A stretch of 64,000 bases of DNA, taken from positions 93,715 through 157,714 of the forward strand of contig JAZRXL010000014.1 in the NCBI GenBank assembly GCA_045600225.1, in the 5' to 3' direction. A program made the position numbers and the translations under genes. Shown piece by piece: positions 9,896 to 18,701 of the stretch. Position 1 is the first letter of the stretch, and each line of letters opens with the position of its first letter. This DNA comes from UBA1181 sp045600225. Its GTDB lineage: Bacteria; Bacteroidota; Bacteroidia; Bacteroidales; Paludibacteraceae. A model generated the notes under the pieces. The model did not search any database. It was not told the origin of the DNA and saw only the letters and a list, made by a program, of their open reading frames with translations.

Positions 9896-9943
9896 ATAAC
9901 AATCTGTTTTGTGTGATTGTTCTGTCTGTTTTTGATTTACCTA

Positions 9944-11500
9944 ATGATAATTTTTGCTGAAATACCTTTCCTAAGGCCTCTTCTGTTTTTGGTTTTGGGG
10001 ATCTTGTTGACCCCATATTTGTCGATGACTATAATTGCCATTGCCTTGTTACTCTCTTTGTTCGTGTGGATTATATGGATCATGAAAAGGAAGTCTTATG
10101 CTTATGCCTTTTTGTATGGTGTCGTTGTGATGTTGTTTTTCTTTTCATTGGGTTCTGTCCGGACTATGGAAGAGAATAGTAACATTATAAACTCCGACCA
10201 ATTCCCCGATGTGATTTGTTGTAGGATTGTGAATGTGCCGGTGGAGAAGGATAAAACAATTTTTTTGCAGGTGAAGGTTTTGATGGATAGCCCTCGTGAT
10301 GTAATGTTACAGTTGTATGTGAAGAAAGATGATTGGTCTCTTTCTCTGCAGGAAGGAGATTGGATTTCTGTGAAAAAGGAAACTTTGGTTAATACGAGAA
10401 TAAATACTAACTCGGATTACCAGGGTTATTTGAGATCAAAAGGTTTTTCTGGATCTTACTATGTGAAATCTGTTCAATGGATGTTTGTTGCTCATTCGAC
10501 TTCCTTTTCTTTGAAGGTACTATCTCACAGAATTCAGAAGAAATTAGTATCGATATTGGAGGAGTCTGGCATGAGTGGTCTGGAACTCGGCGTTGTTTCT
10601 GCGCTTTCAATCGGAGATAAAAGTTTGTTGGATAAGGATTTGAAGAATAGTTACTCCGTGACGGGTGCAAGTCATATATTGGCAGTGAGTGGTTTGCATG
10701 TTGGGGTGGTGTTTTTCGTGTTTTCGAAAATACTTTCTCTATTTATGAGATCTGCTTCGTTGGGAAAACTGCGGGTCTTATTCTCTTTGGTAGTATTGTG
10801 GATTTTTACTTTTGTGACAGGTTTGTCTCCTTCAGTGATACGAGCTGCTATTATGTTAACGCTTGCTTCGTTGGCAATTTTGATAAATCGTAAGTCTCAG
10901 ATATACAACACTGTGTTTGCTGCTGCTTTTTTTATGTTGTTATACTCTCCAAGATATTTGTTTGATGTCGGCTTTCAGTTGAGCTTTGCAGCAGTATTGT
11001 CAATTTTGTTCTTTCAAAAACCTATCTACAATGCATTGGTTCCGCGAAATATTGTTCAGGAAAAGATTTGGTCCGTACTCTCTGTTACATTTGCAGCTCA
11101 AATAGGGACTTTGTTCTTTACTTTGTATTATTTCCATCAAGTCAGTAATGTGTTTTGGTTGTCTTGCTTTGTCGTTATTCCTGTCTCCTCTTTGGTGATT
11201 TATTTGTCTATTTTGCTGTGGTGCTTCCATTCTGTTCCTTTCGTTGGGGGTGGTTTGTCGTATGTTTTGACAAAGATCGTTTATGGAATGAATTGCGTGG
11301 TTCAAGGGATGGAGGGTTGGGACTGGACTGTTTGCCAAAATGTGGCTTTTGGTAAGATAGATCTGTTGTTTGGTTGCCTTTTCCTTTTGTTACTTGTTTT
11401 GGTTGTGAAGAAACAATCTTTTCGGAGAATTATGGCTTTTTTGATGCATGTGTTTCTTTGGTCAATATACCAAACCATAACCATTTTTTTTGTATCTTAG
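9944..11500 (+). CDS. comEC: ComEC/Rec2-type competence membrane protein
   Basis: An inner-membrane protein of about 518 residues with many hydrophobic segments. The N-terminal part is the ComEC OB-fold region (DUF4131), and the centre has the Competence domain signature VTGASHILAVSGLHVGVVFF and FVTGLSPSVIRAAIML. ComEC forms the channel that takes single-stranded DNA across the inner membrane. The C-terminal metallo-beta-lactamase-like nuclease domain of longer homologues is absent: the frame stops about 60 residues after the last transmembrane segments. I chose ATG 9944 (MIIFAEIPFLRPLL) rather than the TTG 27 bases upstream. Short ComEC forms are common in Bacteroidota, so this is probably not a truncation. 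Confidence 0.9.
   Translation: MIIFAEIPFLRPLLFLVLGILLTPYLSMTIIAIALLLSLFVWIIWIMKRKSYAYAFLYGVVVMLFFFSLGSVRTMEENSNIINSDQFPDVICCRIVNVPVEKDKTIFLQVKVLMDSPRDVMLQLYVKKDDWSLSLQEGDWISVKKETLVNTRINTNSDYQGYLRSKGFSGSYYVKSVQWMFVAHSTSFSLKVLSHRIQKKLVSILEESGMSGLELGVVSALSIGDKSLLDKDLKNSYSVTGASHILAVSGLHVGVVFFVFSKILSLFMRSASLGKLRVLFSLVVLWIFTFVTGLSPSVIRAAIMLTLASLAILINRKSQIYNTVFAAAFFMLLYSPRYLFDVGFQLSFAAVLSILFFQKPIYNALVPRNIVQEKIWSVLSVTFAAQIGTLFFTLYYFHQVSNVFWLSCFVVIPVSSLVIYLSILLWCFHSVPFVGGGLSYVLTKIVYGMNCVVQGMEGWDWTVCQNVAFGKIDLLFGCLFLLLLVLVVKKQSFRRIMAFLMHVFLWSIYQTITIFFVS
11493..11500 (+). promoter_or_regulatory. Possible promoter overlapping comEC stop
   Basis: TATCTTAG (11493-11500) is one base from TAnnTTTG and lies 18 bases before the DHH phosphoesterase ATG, after a run of eight T. 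It overlaps the comEC stop codon. Weak evidence. Confidence 0.3.
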
Positions 11501-11518
11501 CACCCAAAATTGACACAT

Positions 11519-12571
11519 ATGATTTCAAAGATTATCAAGGAAGATTTGATTCAAGAAACGAAGAGTGAGATTGAATCGGTAAATGACATTGTTATTGTTT
11601 CTCATATATCTCCAGATGGTGATGCAATAGGATCTTCGTTAGGATTTGCTAATTTTTTGGCAGGTTTGGATAAGCGTGTGACTGTTATTGTTCCAACAGC
11701 ATTCCCTAATTACTTTAATTGGATGCCTGGTGCTTCTGATATCTTGGTTTATGAAGAGTCTAAGGAGAAATCTGATGAGGTAATTAAGTCGGCAGAATTG
11801 ATATTCGCTTTGGACTTTAATGAGTTGAAAAGAATAGGGGATATGGCTTTTCTTGTGGCTGATTCTCCTGCAAAAAAGATTTTAGTGGACCATCATATCA
11901 ATCCTGGTAGTTTTGCCGATATTGTAATATCCTATCCAGATATGTCATCTACGGCAGAAATGATATTCCGTTTAATCTGTCGTATGGGATATTTCACTGA
12001 TATGACTTTGGAGTGTGCTCAATGTATTTTTGTGGGAATGATGACTGACACAGGATCATTCTCGTATAACTCAAATCAACCTGAAATCTATTCCATAATT
12101 TCTGAACTTATCAAGAAAGGCGTTGATAAGGATGAGATTCATCGTCGCGTGTTTGACAATTATTCGGAATCAAGATTCCGTATGATGGGTTACATGTTGT
12201 CGAATAAAATGAAAATTTATGAGGAATATGGAGCTGCCTTGATGTGCTTGACAAAGGAGGAATTGGCACAGTTCAATTATCAGCCTGGAGATGCAGAAGG
12301 TTTTGTAAACATGCCTTTGTCAATAAAAGGAATTGTGTTTACTGCGTTCTTTAAGGAAGATGAAGAGAAGATTAGAATTTCTTTCAGATCGCAAGGAGAT
12401 ATTCCGGTAAATGAGTTCTCTGCAAGTTATTTTGCTGGTGGAGGTCATAAAAATGCGGCGGGTGGACAGTTGTTCCTTTCGATGGATGAGGCTATCCGTC
12501 TGTTTGAAGAGAAATTGCCTACGATGTCTGAGTGTTTGAAAGCGGAGAGAGAGCGTCAATTAAGTATTTAA
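11519..12571 (+). CDS. DHH-family phosphoesterase, NrnA-like (oligoribonuclease / pAp phosphatase)
   Basis: A 350-residue cytosolic protein with the complete DHH/DHHA1 set: SHISPDGDAIGSSLGF near residue 25, FALDFNELKRIG, VDHHINPG (DHH motif), FVGMMTDTGSFSYNS, and the C-terminal DHHA1 motif FAGGGHKNAAGGQ. NrnA enzymes degrade 2-5 nucleotide RNA fragments and dephosphorylate 3'-phosphoadenosine 5'-phosphate; Bacteroidota lack the E. coli-type orn gene, so this is the expected enzyme for that task. The ATG at 11519 is preferred over the TTG nine bases upstream. The stop TAA (12569-12571) overlaps the next ATG by one base, which suggests translational coupling. Confidence 0.93.
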   Translation: MISKIIKEDLIQETKSEIESVNDIVIVSHISPDGDAIGSSLGFANFLAGLDKRVTVIVPTAFPNYFNWMPGASDILVYEESKEKSDEVIKSAELIFALDFNELKRIGDMAFLVADSPAKKILVDHHINPGSFADIVISYPDMSSTAEMIFRLICRMGYFTDMTLECAQCIFVGMMTDTGSFSYNSNQPEIYSIISELIKKGVDKDEIHRRVFDNYSESRFRMMGYMLSNKMKIYEEYGAALMCLTKEELAQFNYQPGDAEGFVNMPLSIKGIVFTAFFKEDEEKIRISFRSQGDIPVNEFSASYFAGGGHKNAAGGQLFLSMDEAIRLFEEKLPTMSECLKAERERQLSI

Positions 12572-13098
12572 TGGGTAAAGCGTTGAAATATATCTCATTT
12601 TTGTTGTTGGTTTTGTGCTCTTGCTCAAATCCAGAACCGCAAGTGCCCTATAACAAGATTGAGAAACCTAGAACGACAGACTACTTGATAGAGATGAATA
12701 AGGAATTTGTTGCGATTGAAGATAGTTTGATCAACGCGTACATAGATTCTTTGGGAATAAAGTTCACAACATCTAAAAGTGGTCTTCGTTATTGTATTAC
12801 GAATGTTGGTGTTGGACCATCTGTTTCAATGACCGATAATGTTACATTCAAATATAGTGTTCGACAATTGACTGGAGATCGATGTGATAAGCTGCAGAAT
12901 GTGACAAAGACCATAAATCTGGAGAAGGGAGATTTGGAGCGTGGATTCAGAGAGTCGTTGAAAATGCTTAAAGTGTCAGGGTCTGGTATTTTTATTATGC
13001 CTTCATTCTTGGCTTATGGAGTGTTGGGTGTCCCTAATTGTATTCCAGCATGGACTCCAGTAGAGTGTCAGATAACATTGGTTGATATAGAAAAATAG
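12571..13098 (+). CDS. FKBP-type peptidyl-prolyl isomerase-like lipoprotein
   Basis: A 175-residue lipoprotein: MGKALKYISFLLLVLCSC is a lipoprotein signal with lipobox LCSC. The mature part has an FKBP fold pattern near its end (GFRESLKMLKVSGSGIFIMP, then AYGVLG...IP...VECQITLVDI). The N-terminal half of the FKBP domain is poorly conserved: the usual YTG.L.DG..FDSS segment, which supplies active-site residues, is not recognisable. It may therefore act as a chaperone or binding protein rather than an active isomerase. It resembles gliding-associated GldI in architecture, but I cannot claim that. ATG 12571 overlaps the stop of the previous gene. Confidence 0.8.
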   Translation: MGKALKYISFLLLVLCSCSNPEPQVPYNKIEKPRTTDYLIEMNKEFVAIEDSLINAYIDSLGIKFTTSKSGLRYCITNVGVGPSVSMTDNVTFKYSVRQLTGDRCDKLQNVTKTINLEKGDLERGFRESLKMLKVSGSGIFIMPSFLAYGVLGVPNCIPAWTPVECQITLVDIEK

Positions 13099-13106
13099 TG
13101 TTTTTT

Positions 13107-13703
13107 ATGAATAAAGATAAATTTGGTAAACTATTTGGTTTGATAAGTTTTTTGGTGCTTATCTCCATGTTTTCGTGTAAAAAAGGTAATACCTACGCAG
13201 ATCATGTAGAGGCAGAGGACGATGCAATAGACGAGTATGTGGCAAAAAATAATATATCTATTGTGGGGAAAATGCCGGAGGGTGATTCTGAGTGGATGGA
13301 TGGAGACCAAAAGGTGTATTATTTATACGGGTCAGGTAGAGCAGATGGTTTGTATTATCATCAGGTAAGTTTGGGTGATGGTGATGTGAAACCTCAAGAG
13401 AATTGGACTGCTTATGTTCGTTACCAAGGGTACACATTGAGTGGAGAGTTAGTTTACGATTGCACCGCTTCGGTTAGTCCAGACCCGTTGTCTTTCATTG
13501 TGCTTTCCAATGCTGCGGGAGCTTCTTATGGCGTTGGATTTCAGCAAGCGGTGAAGAACCTTCGTGTTGGAGGTCATTGTCAGGTGATCATTCCATTTAA
13601 ATTAGCCAATAATAATTTGGTTACTATTTCCGGGACCAGACGATCTGATGCCAGCAATTATCAGCCTATGTTCTATGATATTTGGCTAGTGGCTTTGGAA
13701 TAA
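13107..13703 (+). CDS. FKBP-like lipoprotein (DUF4827-type)
   Basis: A 198-residue lipoprotein with signal MNKDKFGKLFGLISFLVLIS and lipobox MFSC. The start of the mature protein (GNTYADHVEAEDDAIDEYV, then NISIVG) matches what I recall as the Bacteroidales DUF4827 family. The part GFQQAVKNLRVGGHCQVIIP aligns with the conserved GFxEAL..M..G....IP of FKBP domains, so this is probably a second, diverged FKBP-fold protein next to the first. I use ATG 13107, since the GTG at 13098 overlaps the previous stop and would spoil the signal peptide. Activity unknown; surface or periplasmic location inferred from the lipobox. Confidence 0.75.
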   Translation: MNKDKFGKLFGLISFLVLISMFSCKKGNTYADHVEAEDDAIDEYVAKNNISIVGKMPEGDSEWMDGDQKVYYLYGSGRADGLYYHQVSLGDGDVKPQENWTAYVRYQGYTLSGELVYDCTASVSPDPLSFIVLSNAAGASYGVGFQQAVKNLRVGGHCQVIIPFKLANNNLVTISGTRRSDASNYQPMFYDIWLVALE

Positions 13704-13713
13704 GGATTGATTG

Positions 13714-14478
13714 ATGGAGGTGTTGAGTAAAAATATCATAAAGCAAGTCGTTTCTTTATCAAAAAAGAAGGAGCGAGATGAACTGGATTCTTTCTTCGCA
13801 GAAGGCCCGAAATTGGTGAACGACCTGATGTCTGTTTTCCCTTGTTCTATGATTATTGCAACTTCGGATTATATTGAGAAGTATAAAGGAGCCTTCCATG
13901 CCGATGTCGTAAAGGAAGTTTCGAAGGAGGATTTGAAAAAGGTTTCTTCTTTGTGTGCCCCCCAATCTGTGTTGGCTGTATTTAGAAAGCCCAAATATCA
14001 GATTGATTACGCTACCATCTCTTCAAAATTGACGCTGATGTTAGACACGGTTCAGGATCCGGGCAATTTGGGTACTATTATCCGTATTGCTGATTGGTAT
14101 GGAATTGAAGACATCATTTGTTCGCGAGAGACTGTGGATGTTTATAATCCGAAAGTGGTACAAGCTACAATGGGAGCTTTGGCTCGCGTTAAAATACATT
14201 ATGCCGATTTGTGTGAGGTGCTTTCAAGATTGGAAAATGTGCCAGTTTATGGTACTTTCTTAGAAGGAAATGATATCTACAAAGAAACGCTTACACAAGC
14301 AGGTATTGTCGTGATGGGAAATGAAGGAAACGGAATCTCTCAGAGCGTCGGAAAATTTGTAAATAAAAAATTGTATATACCTAATTTCCCTGAAAATAGG
14401 GAAACTTCGGAGTCTTTGAATGTGGCGGTAGCAACAGCAATTACATGTTCAGAGTTTAGAAGAAGATTAAATAATTAG
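13714..14478 (+). CDS. TrmH/SpoU-family RNA 2'-O-methyltransferase
   Basis: A 254-residue cytosolic enzyme. The C-terminal SPOUT domain carries the three motifs: LDTVQDPGNLGTIIRIADW (motif 1), VVMGNEGNGIS (motif 2) and ESLNVAVATAI (motif 3), which build the knotted SAM-binding site. The N-terminal region with FFAEGPKLVNDLM is the RNA-substrate-binding domain. These enzymes methylate the 2'-hydroxyl of tRNA or rRNA ribose; the target cannot be told from sequence. ATG 13714 is preferred over the TTG three bases earlier. The next gene follows after 3 bases. Confidence 0.92.
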   Translation: MEVLSKNIIKQVVSLSKKKERDELDSFFAEGPKLVNDLMSVFPCSMIIATSDYIEKYKGAFHADVVKEVSKEDLKKVSSLCAPQSVLAVFRKPKYQIDYATISSKLTLMLDTVQDPGNLGTIIRIADWYGIEDIICSRETVDVYNPKVVQATMGALARVKIHYADLCEVLSRLENVPVYGTFLEGNDIYKETLTQAGIVVMGNEGNGISQSVGKFVNKKLYIPNFPENRETSESLNVAVATAITCSEFRRRLNN

Positions 14479-14481
14479 AGT

Positions 14482-15333
14482 ATGGGAAAGAAATCGAATG
14501 GTAAATCATTATTGCAGCGTTTACGATTTAAGTATAAGTTGGCAATTTTGAATGAAAATACACTGGAGGAGATTTGGAGAATCCGACTCTCCAAATTGTC
14601 TGTTATCTCTTTGGGCTTTTCTATTGCGGTAATCTATTTCTTTTTGATTGCTATCCTAATTATAAAGACACCATTGCGTGGTTTCTTGCCAGGCTATACT
14701 GAGAATATAAACTTGAAGAAACAGTTGACGCTTAATTCACTGGTTGTTGATTCTGTTTCTGAAAAGGTGAGATTGCAATCTCAATATGTGCAGTTGATGC
14801 ATGCTGTTGTGAAAGGTGATATCTTGGTTGATTCAACCACAAGTGTTGAATCATTAAAGCGTTTCTCTTCTGAAGAACTAACCAATGCTTCTGAAAAGGA
14901 GATGGCTTTTAGAGACTCTTTCGAGGCCCAAGAGATTGTCGTGTCGACAAAGATGTCGGATTTGGAAGAGGGACGTAATTATCTTATGCAAGCGCCGGCT
15001 AAAGGTCGTATTTTGGAAGCCTTTAATCCTCGTTTGCACTCTTATGGTGTTACATTGTCTGTAGATCAACAGTCGAGTGTGTGTGCAGTCTTGGATGGCG
15101 TGATTGTATCTTCTGAATACTCTTTGAATAACATCTATGTGCTTACTGTGCAACATCCAGACAATATGATGTCTATTTATAAAATTCGCCAACCTTATTT
15201 GAAAAAGGTTGGGGAGAAAGTACATGCAGGAGAGATCATTTCAACGTTCCATAATGGGGCTGACTCCTATTTTGAGTTCCAATTATGGAAAGACGGAACA
15301 CCTTTGGATCCTCAAACATTTATTACATTTTAG
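14482..15333 (+). CDS. Membrane-anchored M23-fold protein with degenerate active site
   Basis: A 283-residue protein with one transmembrane segment (about residues 40-62, ISLGFSIAVIYFFLIAILII), a coiled middle part and a C-terminal M23/LytM-like domain (about 170-283). The fold is recognisable from APAKGRILEAFNPRLHSYGV, AVLDGVIV and the final FQLWKDGTPLDPQTFI. The zinc ligands are largely lost: the Asp of H..GVD is Thr191, and the HxH motif of active enzymes is Y263-x-E265. So it is probably not a peptidase and may instead regulate one, as EnvC and NlpD do for amidases (family knowledge; application inferred). It stops 2 bases before dxr. Confidence 0.85.
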   Translation: MGKKSNGKSLLQRLRFKYKLAILNENTLEEIWRIRLSKLSVISLGFSIAVIYFFLIAILIIKTPLRGFLPGYTENINLKKQLTLNSLVVDSVSEKVRLQSQYVQLMHAVVKGDILVDSTTSVESLKRFSSEELTNASEKEMAFRDSFEAQEIVVSTKMSDLEEGRNYLMQAPAKGRILEAFNPRLHSYGVTLSVDQQSSVCAVLDGVIVSSEYSLNNIYVLTVQHPDNMMSIYKIRQPYLKKVGEKVHAGEIISTFHNGADSYFEFQLWKDGTPLDPQTFITF

Positions 15334-15335
15334 TA

Positions 15336-16505
15336 ATGGAAATGAAAAAGAAACAGATTGCCATCTTGGGTTCTACAGGTTCCATAGGAACTCAGGCATT
15401 GGAAGTGATAGAGGAGAATCCCTCTTTGTTTGAAGTTTATGCTTTAACAGCAAATAATAATACAACTCTTTTAATTGAACAGGCTAGGAAATTTTTCCCT
15501 GATGTCGTGGTTGTTGCTAATGAGTCTAAGTACCAAGAGGTTAAAGATGCATTGGACGATCTTCCTATCAAAGTATATGCTGGAGCGCAATCTATTGCAG
15601 ATATGGTAGAGTCGGAACCGATAGACATCGTTCTGACTGCTATGGTGGGTTATGCAGGCTTGTATCCTACAATTAAGGCGATTAAGGCTCATAAGACTAT
15701 CGCTTTAGCAAATAAGGAGACTTTGGTTGTCGCAGGAGATTTGATTTGCAGATTGGCTACAGAGAATAATGTGGCAATCCTTCCTGTTGATTCTGAACAT
15801 TCTGCAGTATTCCAGTGTTTGGCTGGAGAGATATCTCCAATAGAGAAAATCTTATTGACTGCATCTGGAGGTCCTTTTAGAGGAAAAGACAGAGCATTCT
15901 TGGAGAACGTCACTCCTGCGGCTGCTTTGAAACATCCAAACTGGTCTATGGGTGCTAAAATCACTATAGACTCGGCTTCTATGATGAACAAAGGTTTTGA
16001 AGTGATAGAGGCTAAGTGGTTGTTTAATGTGAAAGGTTCACAAATCGAGGCAGTGGTGCATCCTCAGTCGTTGATCCATTCGATGGTACAATTCCAGGAT
16101 GGTTCTATCAAGGCTCAGCTTGGTTTGCCTGATATGAAGCTGCCTATTCAATACGCGTTCGGATATCCGGTCAGATTAAAGAATGATTATCCACGATTGG
16201 ATTTCTTTACACACCAAACGATGACGTTTGAGAAGCCTGATTTGAATGTTTTCCGAAATCTTGCTTTTGCATATGATGCAATGGAGAAAGGTGGTAATGT
16301 TCCATGTGTGTTGAATGCGGCGAATGAGATTGTTGTGGCGAAGTTCTTGCACGAAGAGATTGGTTTCCTTCAAATGTCGGATGTGATTGAAGAGACAATG
16401 TCTGCAATTCCATTTATTGCAAAGCCAACCTACGAGGATTATGTGAATACGGATGCAATGGCGAGAAAAAAGGCGGAGGAACTCTCACTAAAATATAAAT
16501 TATAA
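15336..16505 (+). CDS. dxr: 1-deoxy-D-xylulose 5-phosphate reductoisomerase
   Basis: This enzyme converts DXP to 2-C-methyl-D-erythritol 4-phosphate with NADPH, the committed step of the MEP isoprenoid pathway. The 389-residue product has the Rossmann motif LGSTGSIGTQALEV, ALANKETLVVAG, the metal site PVDSEHSAVFQCL, TASGGPFRG and the substrate loop HPNWSMGAKITIDSASMMNK. Two starts are possible, ATG 15336 and ATG 15342; the first lies two bases after the previous stop. The organism thus uses the MEP rather than the mevalonate route. rseP follows after 16 bases, a conserved pairing. Confidence 0.98.
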   Translation: MEMKKKQIAILGSTGSIGTQALEVIEENPSLFEVYALTANNNTTLLIEQARKFFPDVVVVANESKYQEVKDALDDLPIKVYAGAQSIADMVESEPIDIVLTAMVGYAGLYPTIKAIKAHKTIALANKETLVVAGDLICRLATENNVAILPVDSEHSAVFQCLAGEISPIEKILLTASGGPFRGKDRAFLENVTPAAALKHPNWSMGAKITIDSASMMNKGFEVIEAKWLFNVKGSQIEAVVHPQSLIHSMVQFQDGSIKAQLGLPDMKLPIQYAFGYPVRLKNDYPRLDFFTHQTMTFEKPDLNVFRNLAFAYDAMEKGGNVPCVLNAANEIVVAKFLHEEIGFLQMSDVIEETMSAIPFIAKPTYEDYVNTDAMARKKAEELSLKYKL

Positions 16506-16521
16506 CATCTATTGGTTAAGT

Positions 16522-17850
16522 ATGAAATTATTAATCATTCTGATACAATTCTTTGCAAGTCTATCTTTGTTGGTCATCATTCATGAATTTGGCCACTTTC
16601 TTATGGCTAAGATTTTCAAGGTTAGGGTGGAGAAATTTTATCTTTTCTTCAATCCTTTCTTAACTCTGTTTAAGTGGAAGCCAAAGAAAAGTGAAACGGA
16701 ATATGGTGTTGGATGGCTCCCTTTGGGTGGTTATGTCAAACTTGCGGGAATGATAGATGAATCTCTTGATGAGGAGCAGATGAAAAAGGAACCACAACCT
16801 TGGGAATTTAGGACAAAGCCAGCTTGGCAACGATTGTTGATAATGATTATGGGTGTTGTTTTCAATTTTCTGTTGGCTCTTTTTATCTACTCAATGATTG
16901 CGTTCCATTATGGAGACTCTTATATCTCTTTTAAAGACATGAGTTATGGAATGGAGTTCAGTAAATGTGCGAAGAATGCAGGCTTTCGGGATGGTGATAT
17001 CTTATTGAGGGCAGATTCGGAAGATTTGAAAAAGTTGGATGATGCATCTGTCCATGCGCTTTTACAGGCAGATAAGGTATGGGTGTTGAGAGATGGGAAA
17101 GAGGTTATGATAGATTTGCCCGACGATTTTGCCACTCAGATTATAGGAGAGAATCAGTCGTTCTTTGGTTGCAGATTCCCGTTTGTCGTTGATTCTGTAA
17201 TGCCTGGCTCTCGTGCAGAAAGAGCAGGAATGCAGAGAGGCGATAGCTTGATATCAATGGCAAGCACCTTGAATCCTGATTCGTGTGACGCGTATGTCTC
17301 TTCCGGTATCGAGATGTTTGGCATGAATAAAAATGTGCCAGTAAAGATCAATGCATTAAGAAACGGAGAAATTGTTTCTCTTTTGGTTACACCTGATGCT
17401 GATGGACGAATAGGGGTTTTTATGAAACCAGTGGCTGCTTTCTTCCCAATCACAACAGAGTCTTATGGGTTACTTGAATCGTTCTCTGTGGGTGTTAAAC
17501 GAGGATTTGGAAGATTGTTCAATTATGCAGGTGATATGAAGTATGTGTTCTCGTCTGCAGGTGTGAAACAAATGGGTGGATTTATGAGTATTGGTAACTT
17601 GTTTCAGTATCCATTCAATGCTCATGCATTTTGGGAGATTACGGCGTTCTTGTCTGTTATATTGGCATTTATGAATATCTTACCAATTCCTGCTTTGGAT
17701 GGAGGACATGTGTTGTTCTTACTTATTGAAGTTGTTACGAGAAAACGTCCAAGCCAGGAGGTGTTGGTAAAGGCACAAATGATCGGAATGGCATTGTTGT
17801 TTGCATTGATGATCTATGCTAATATCAATGATATTTTCCGATTCTTCTAG
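16522..17850 (+). CDS. rseP: Site-2 protease, RseP/M50 family
   Basis: A 442-residue inner-membrane zinc metalloprotease of the regulated intramembrane proteolysis type. The active-site HEFGH is at residues 21-25 in the first transmembrane segment, and the third ligand is in NILPIPALDGGH near residue 393. Two PDZ domains lie between (near residues 125-190 and 205-290). Family members cut anti-sigma factors and leftover signal peptides within the membrane. It directly follows dxr, a widespread order. Confidence 0.96.
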   Translation: MKLLIILIQFFASLSLLVIIHEFGHFLMAKIFKVRVEKFYLFFNPFLTLFKWKPKKSETEYGVGWLPLGGYVKLAGMIDESLDEEQMKKEPQPWEFRTKPAWQRLLIMIMGVVFNFLLALFIYSMIAFHYGDSYISFKDMSYGMEFSKCAKNAGFRDGDILLRADSEDLKKLDDASVHALLQADKVWVLRDGKEVMIDLPDDFATQIIGENQSFFGCRFPFVVDSVMPGSRAERAGMQRGDSLISMASTLNPDSCDAYVSSGIEMFGMNKNVPVKINALRNGEIVSLLVTPDADGRIGVFMKPVAAFFPITTESYGLLESFSVGVKRGFGRLFNYAGDMKYVFSSAGVKQMGGFMSIGNLFQYPFNAHAFWEITAFLSVILAFMNILPIPALDGGHVLFLLIEVVTRKRPSQEVLVKAQMIGMALLFALMIYANINDIFRFF

Positions 17851-17884
17851 TGTAATGGAATTGAGGGACAGGTAGATTTTCTTT

Positions 17885-18622
17885 ATGGAGTTCTCTGTGT
17901 TTATAATATTGGCGTTGTTCTTTTCCTCTACAATTGCTTCCTTTATTCAAAGAGTAAGTGGTTTTGGCTTTGGAATATGTATAATGACTATTCTTCCGAT
18001 TCTACTGCAGGGTAAATACGGAGAGGCGACTACATTGTCTGGCATGTTGGCATTGACGCAATCGTTTTATGTAGCATGTAAACTTCGCAAATACATCGTT
18101 TGGAAGCGTGTTTTACCAATGTTGGGTGTGTTTTTGGTAATTTCCTATGTTTGTATAGGATGTATTGCCAAATTTGAGAATCGTATGTTGATGCACATCT
18201 TGGGGGTGACTTTGATTCTGTTGAGTTTGTATTTTCTGTTTTTTTCCTCTAAAATCAAAATTCGCCAATCGGTTCCAATGCAAATGGGGTTGGGCGTTGT
18301 GAGTGGAGTTTTAGGTGGTTTCTTTGGAATGCAAGGACCTCCAGCGGTGCTTTACTACGTACAGACAGAACCTGATAAGTATTATTATGCGGCGCAAACT
18401 CAGGTCTTTTTTGTTTCCGGTAATGTCTTTATGACTTGTATTCGTGCTCAAAATGGCTATTTGACAATGGATGTGTGTAAGTCGTGGTTGATTGCGATTG
18501 TGGGTGTGATTATAGGAACAATAGTTGGAACATATGTTTTTGATAAAATATCTTCTGATAAATTGAAGAAAGTGATCTATGGTTATATGATAATTAGTGG
18601 AATTGTATTCATTTGCAAATAA
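17885..18622 (+). CDS. TauE/SafE (TSUP) family membrane permease
   Basis: A 245-residue protein with about seven to eight hydrophobic segments. Conserved glycine-rich membrane motifs FIQRVSGFGFGI near residue 20 and LGGFFGMQGPPAVLYYV near residue 145 fit the TSUP/TauE-SafE family, which export or import sulfite, sulfoacetate or related organic anions. The two halves look like the usual internal duplication. Substrate unknown. It follows rseP by 34 bases and may be co-transcribed. Confidence 0.88.
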   Translation: MEFSVFIILALFFSSTIASFIQRVSGFGFGICIMTILPILLQGKYGEATTLSGMLALTQSFYVACKLRKYIVWKRVLPMLGVFLVISYVCIGCIAKFENRMLMHILGVTLILLSLYFLFFSSKIKIRQSVPMQMGLGVVSGVLGGFFGMQGPPAVLYYVQTEPDKYYYAAQTQVFFVSGNVFMTCIRAQNGYLTMDVCKSWLIAIVGVIIGTIVGTYVFDKISSDKLKKVIYGYMIISGIVFICK

Positions 18623-18642
18623 GGATATTTAACCACCATTAT

Positions 18643-18673
18643 TTTGTTATCATAAAAATAAGTCCTACATTTA
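18643..18673 (+). promoter_or_regulatory. Bacteroidota-type promoter
   Basis: TTTG (18643-18646), 19-base spacer, TACATTTA (18666-18673). Expected transcription start is near 18680, which excludes the GTG at 18678 as the start of the next gene and favours ATG 18702. Confidence 0.7.
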
Positions 18674-18701
18674 CGGCGTGAAAACCACAAAGGGAATAGA
18701 C

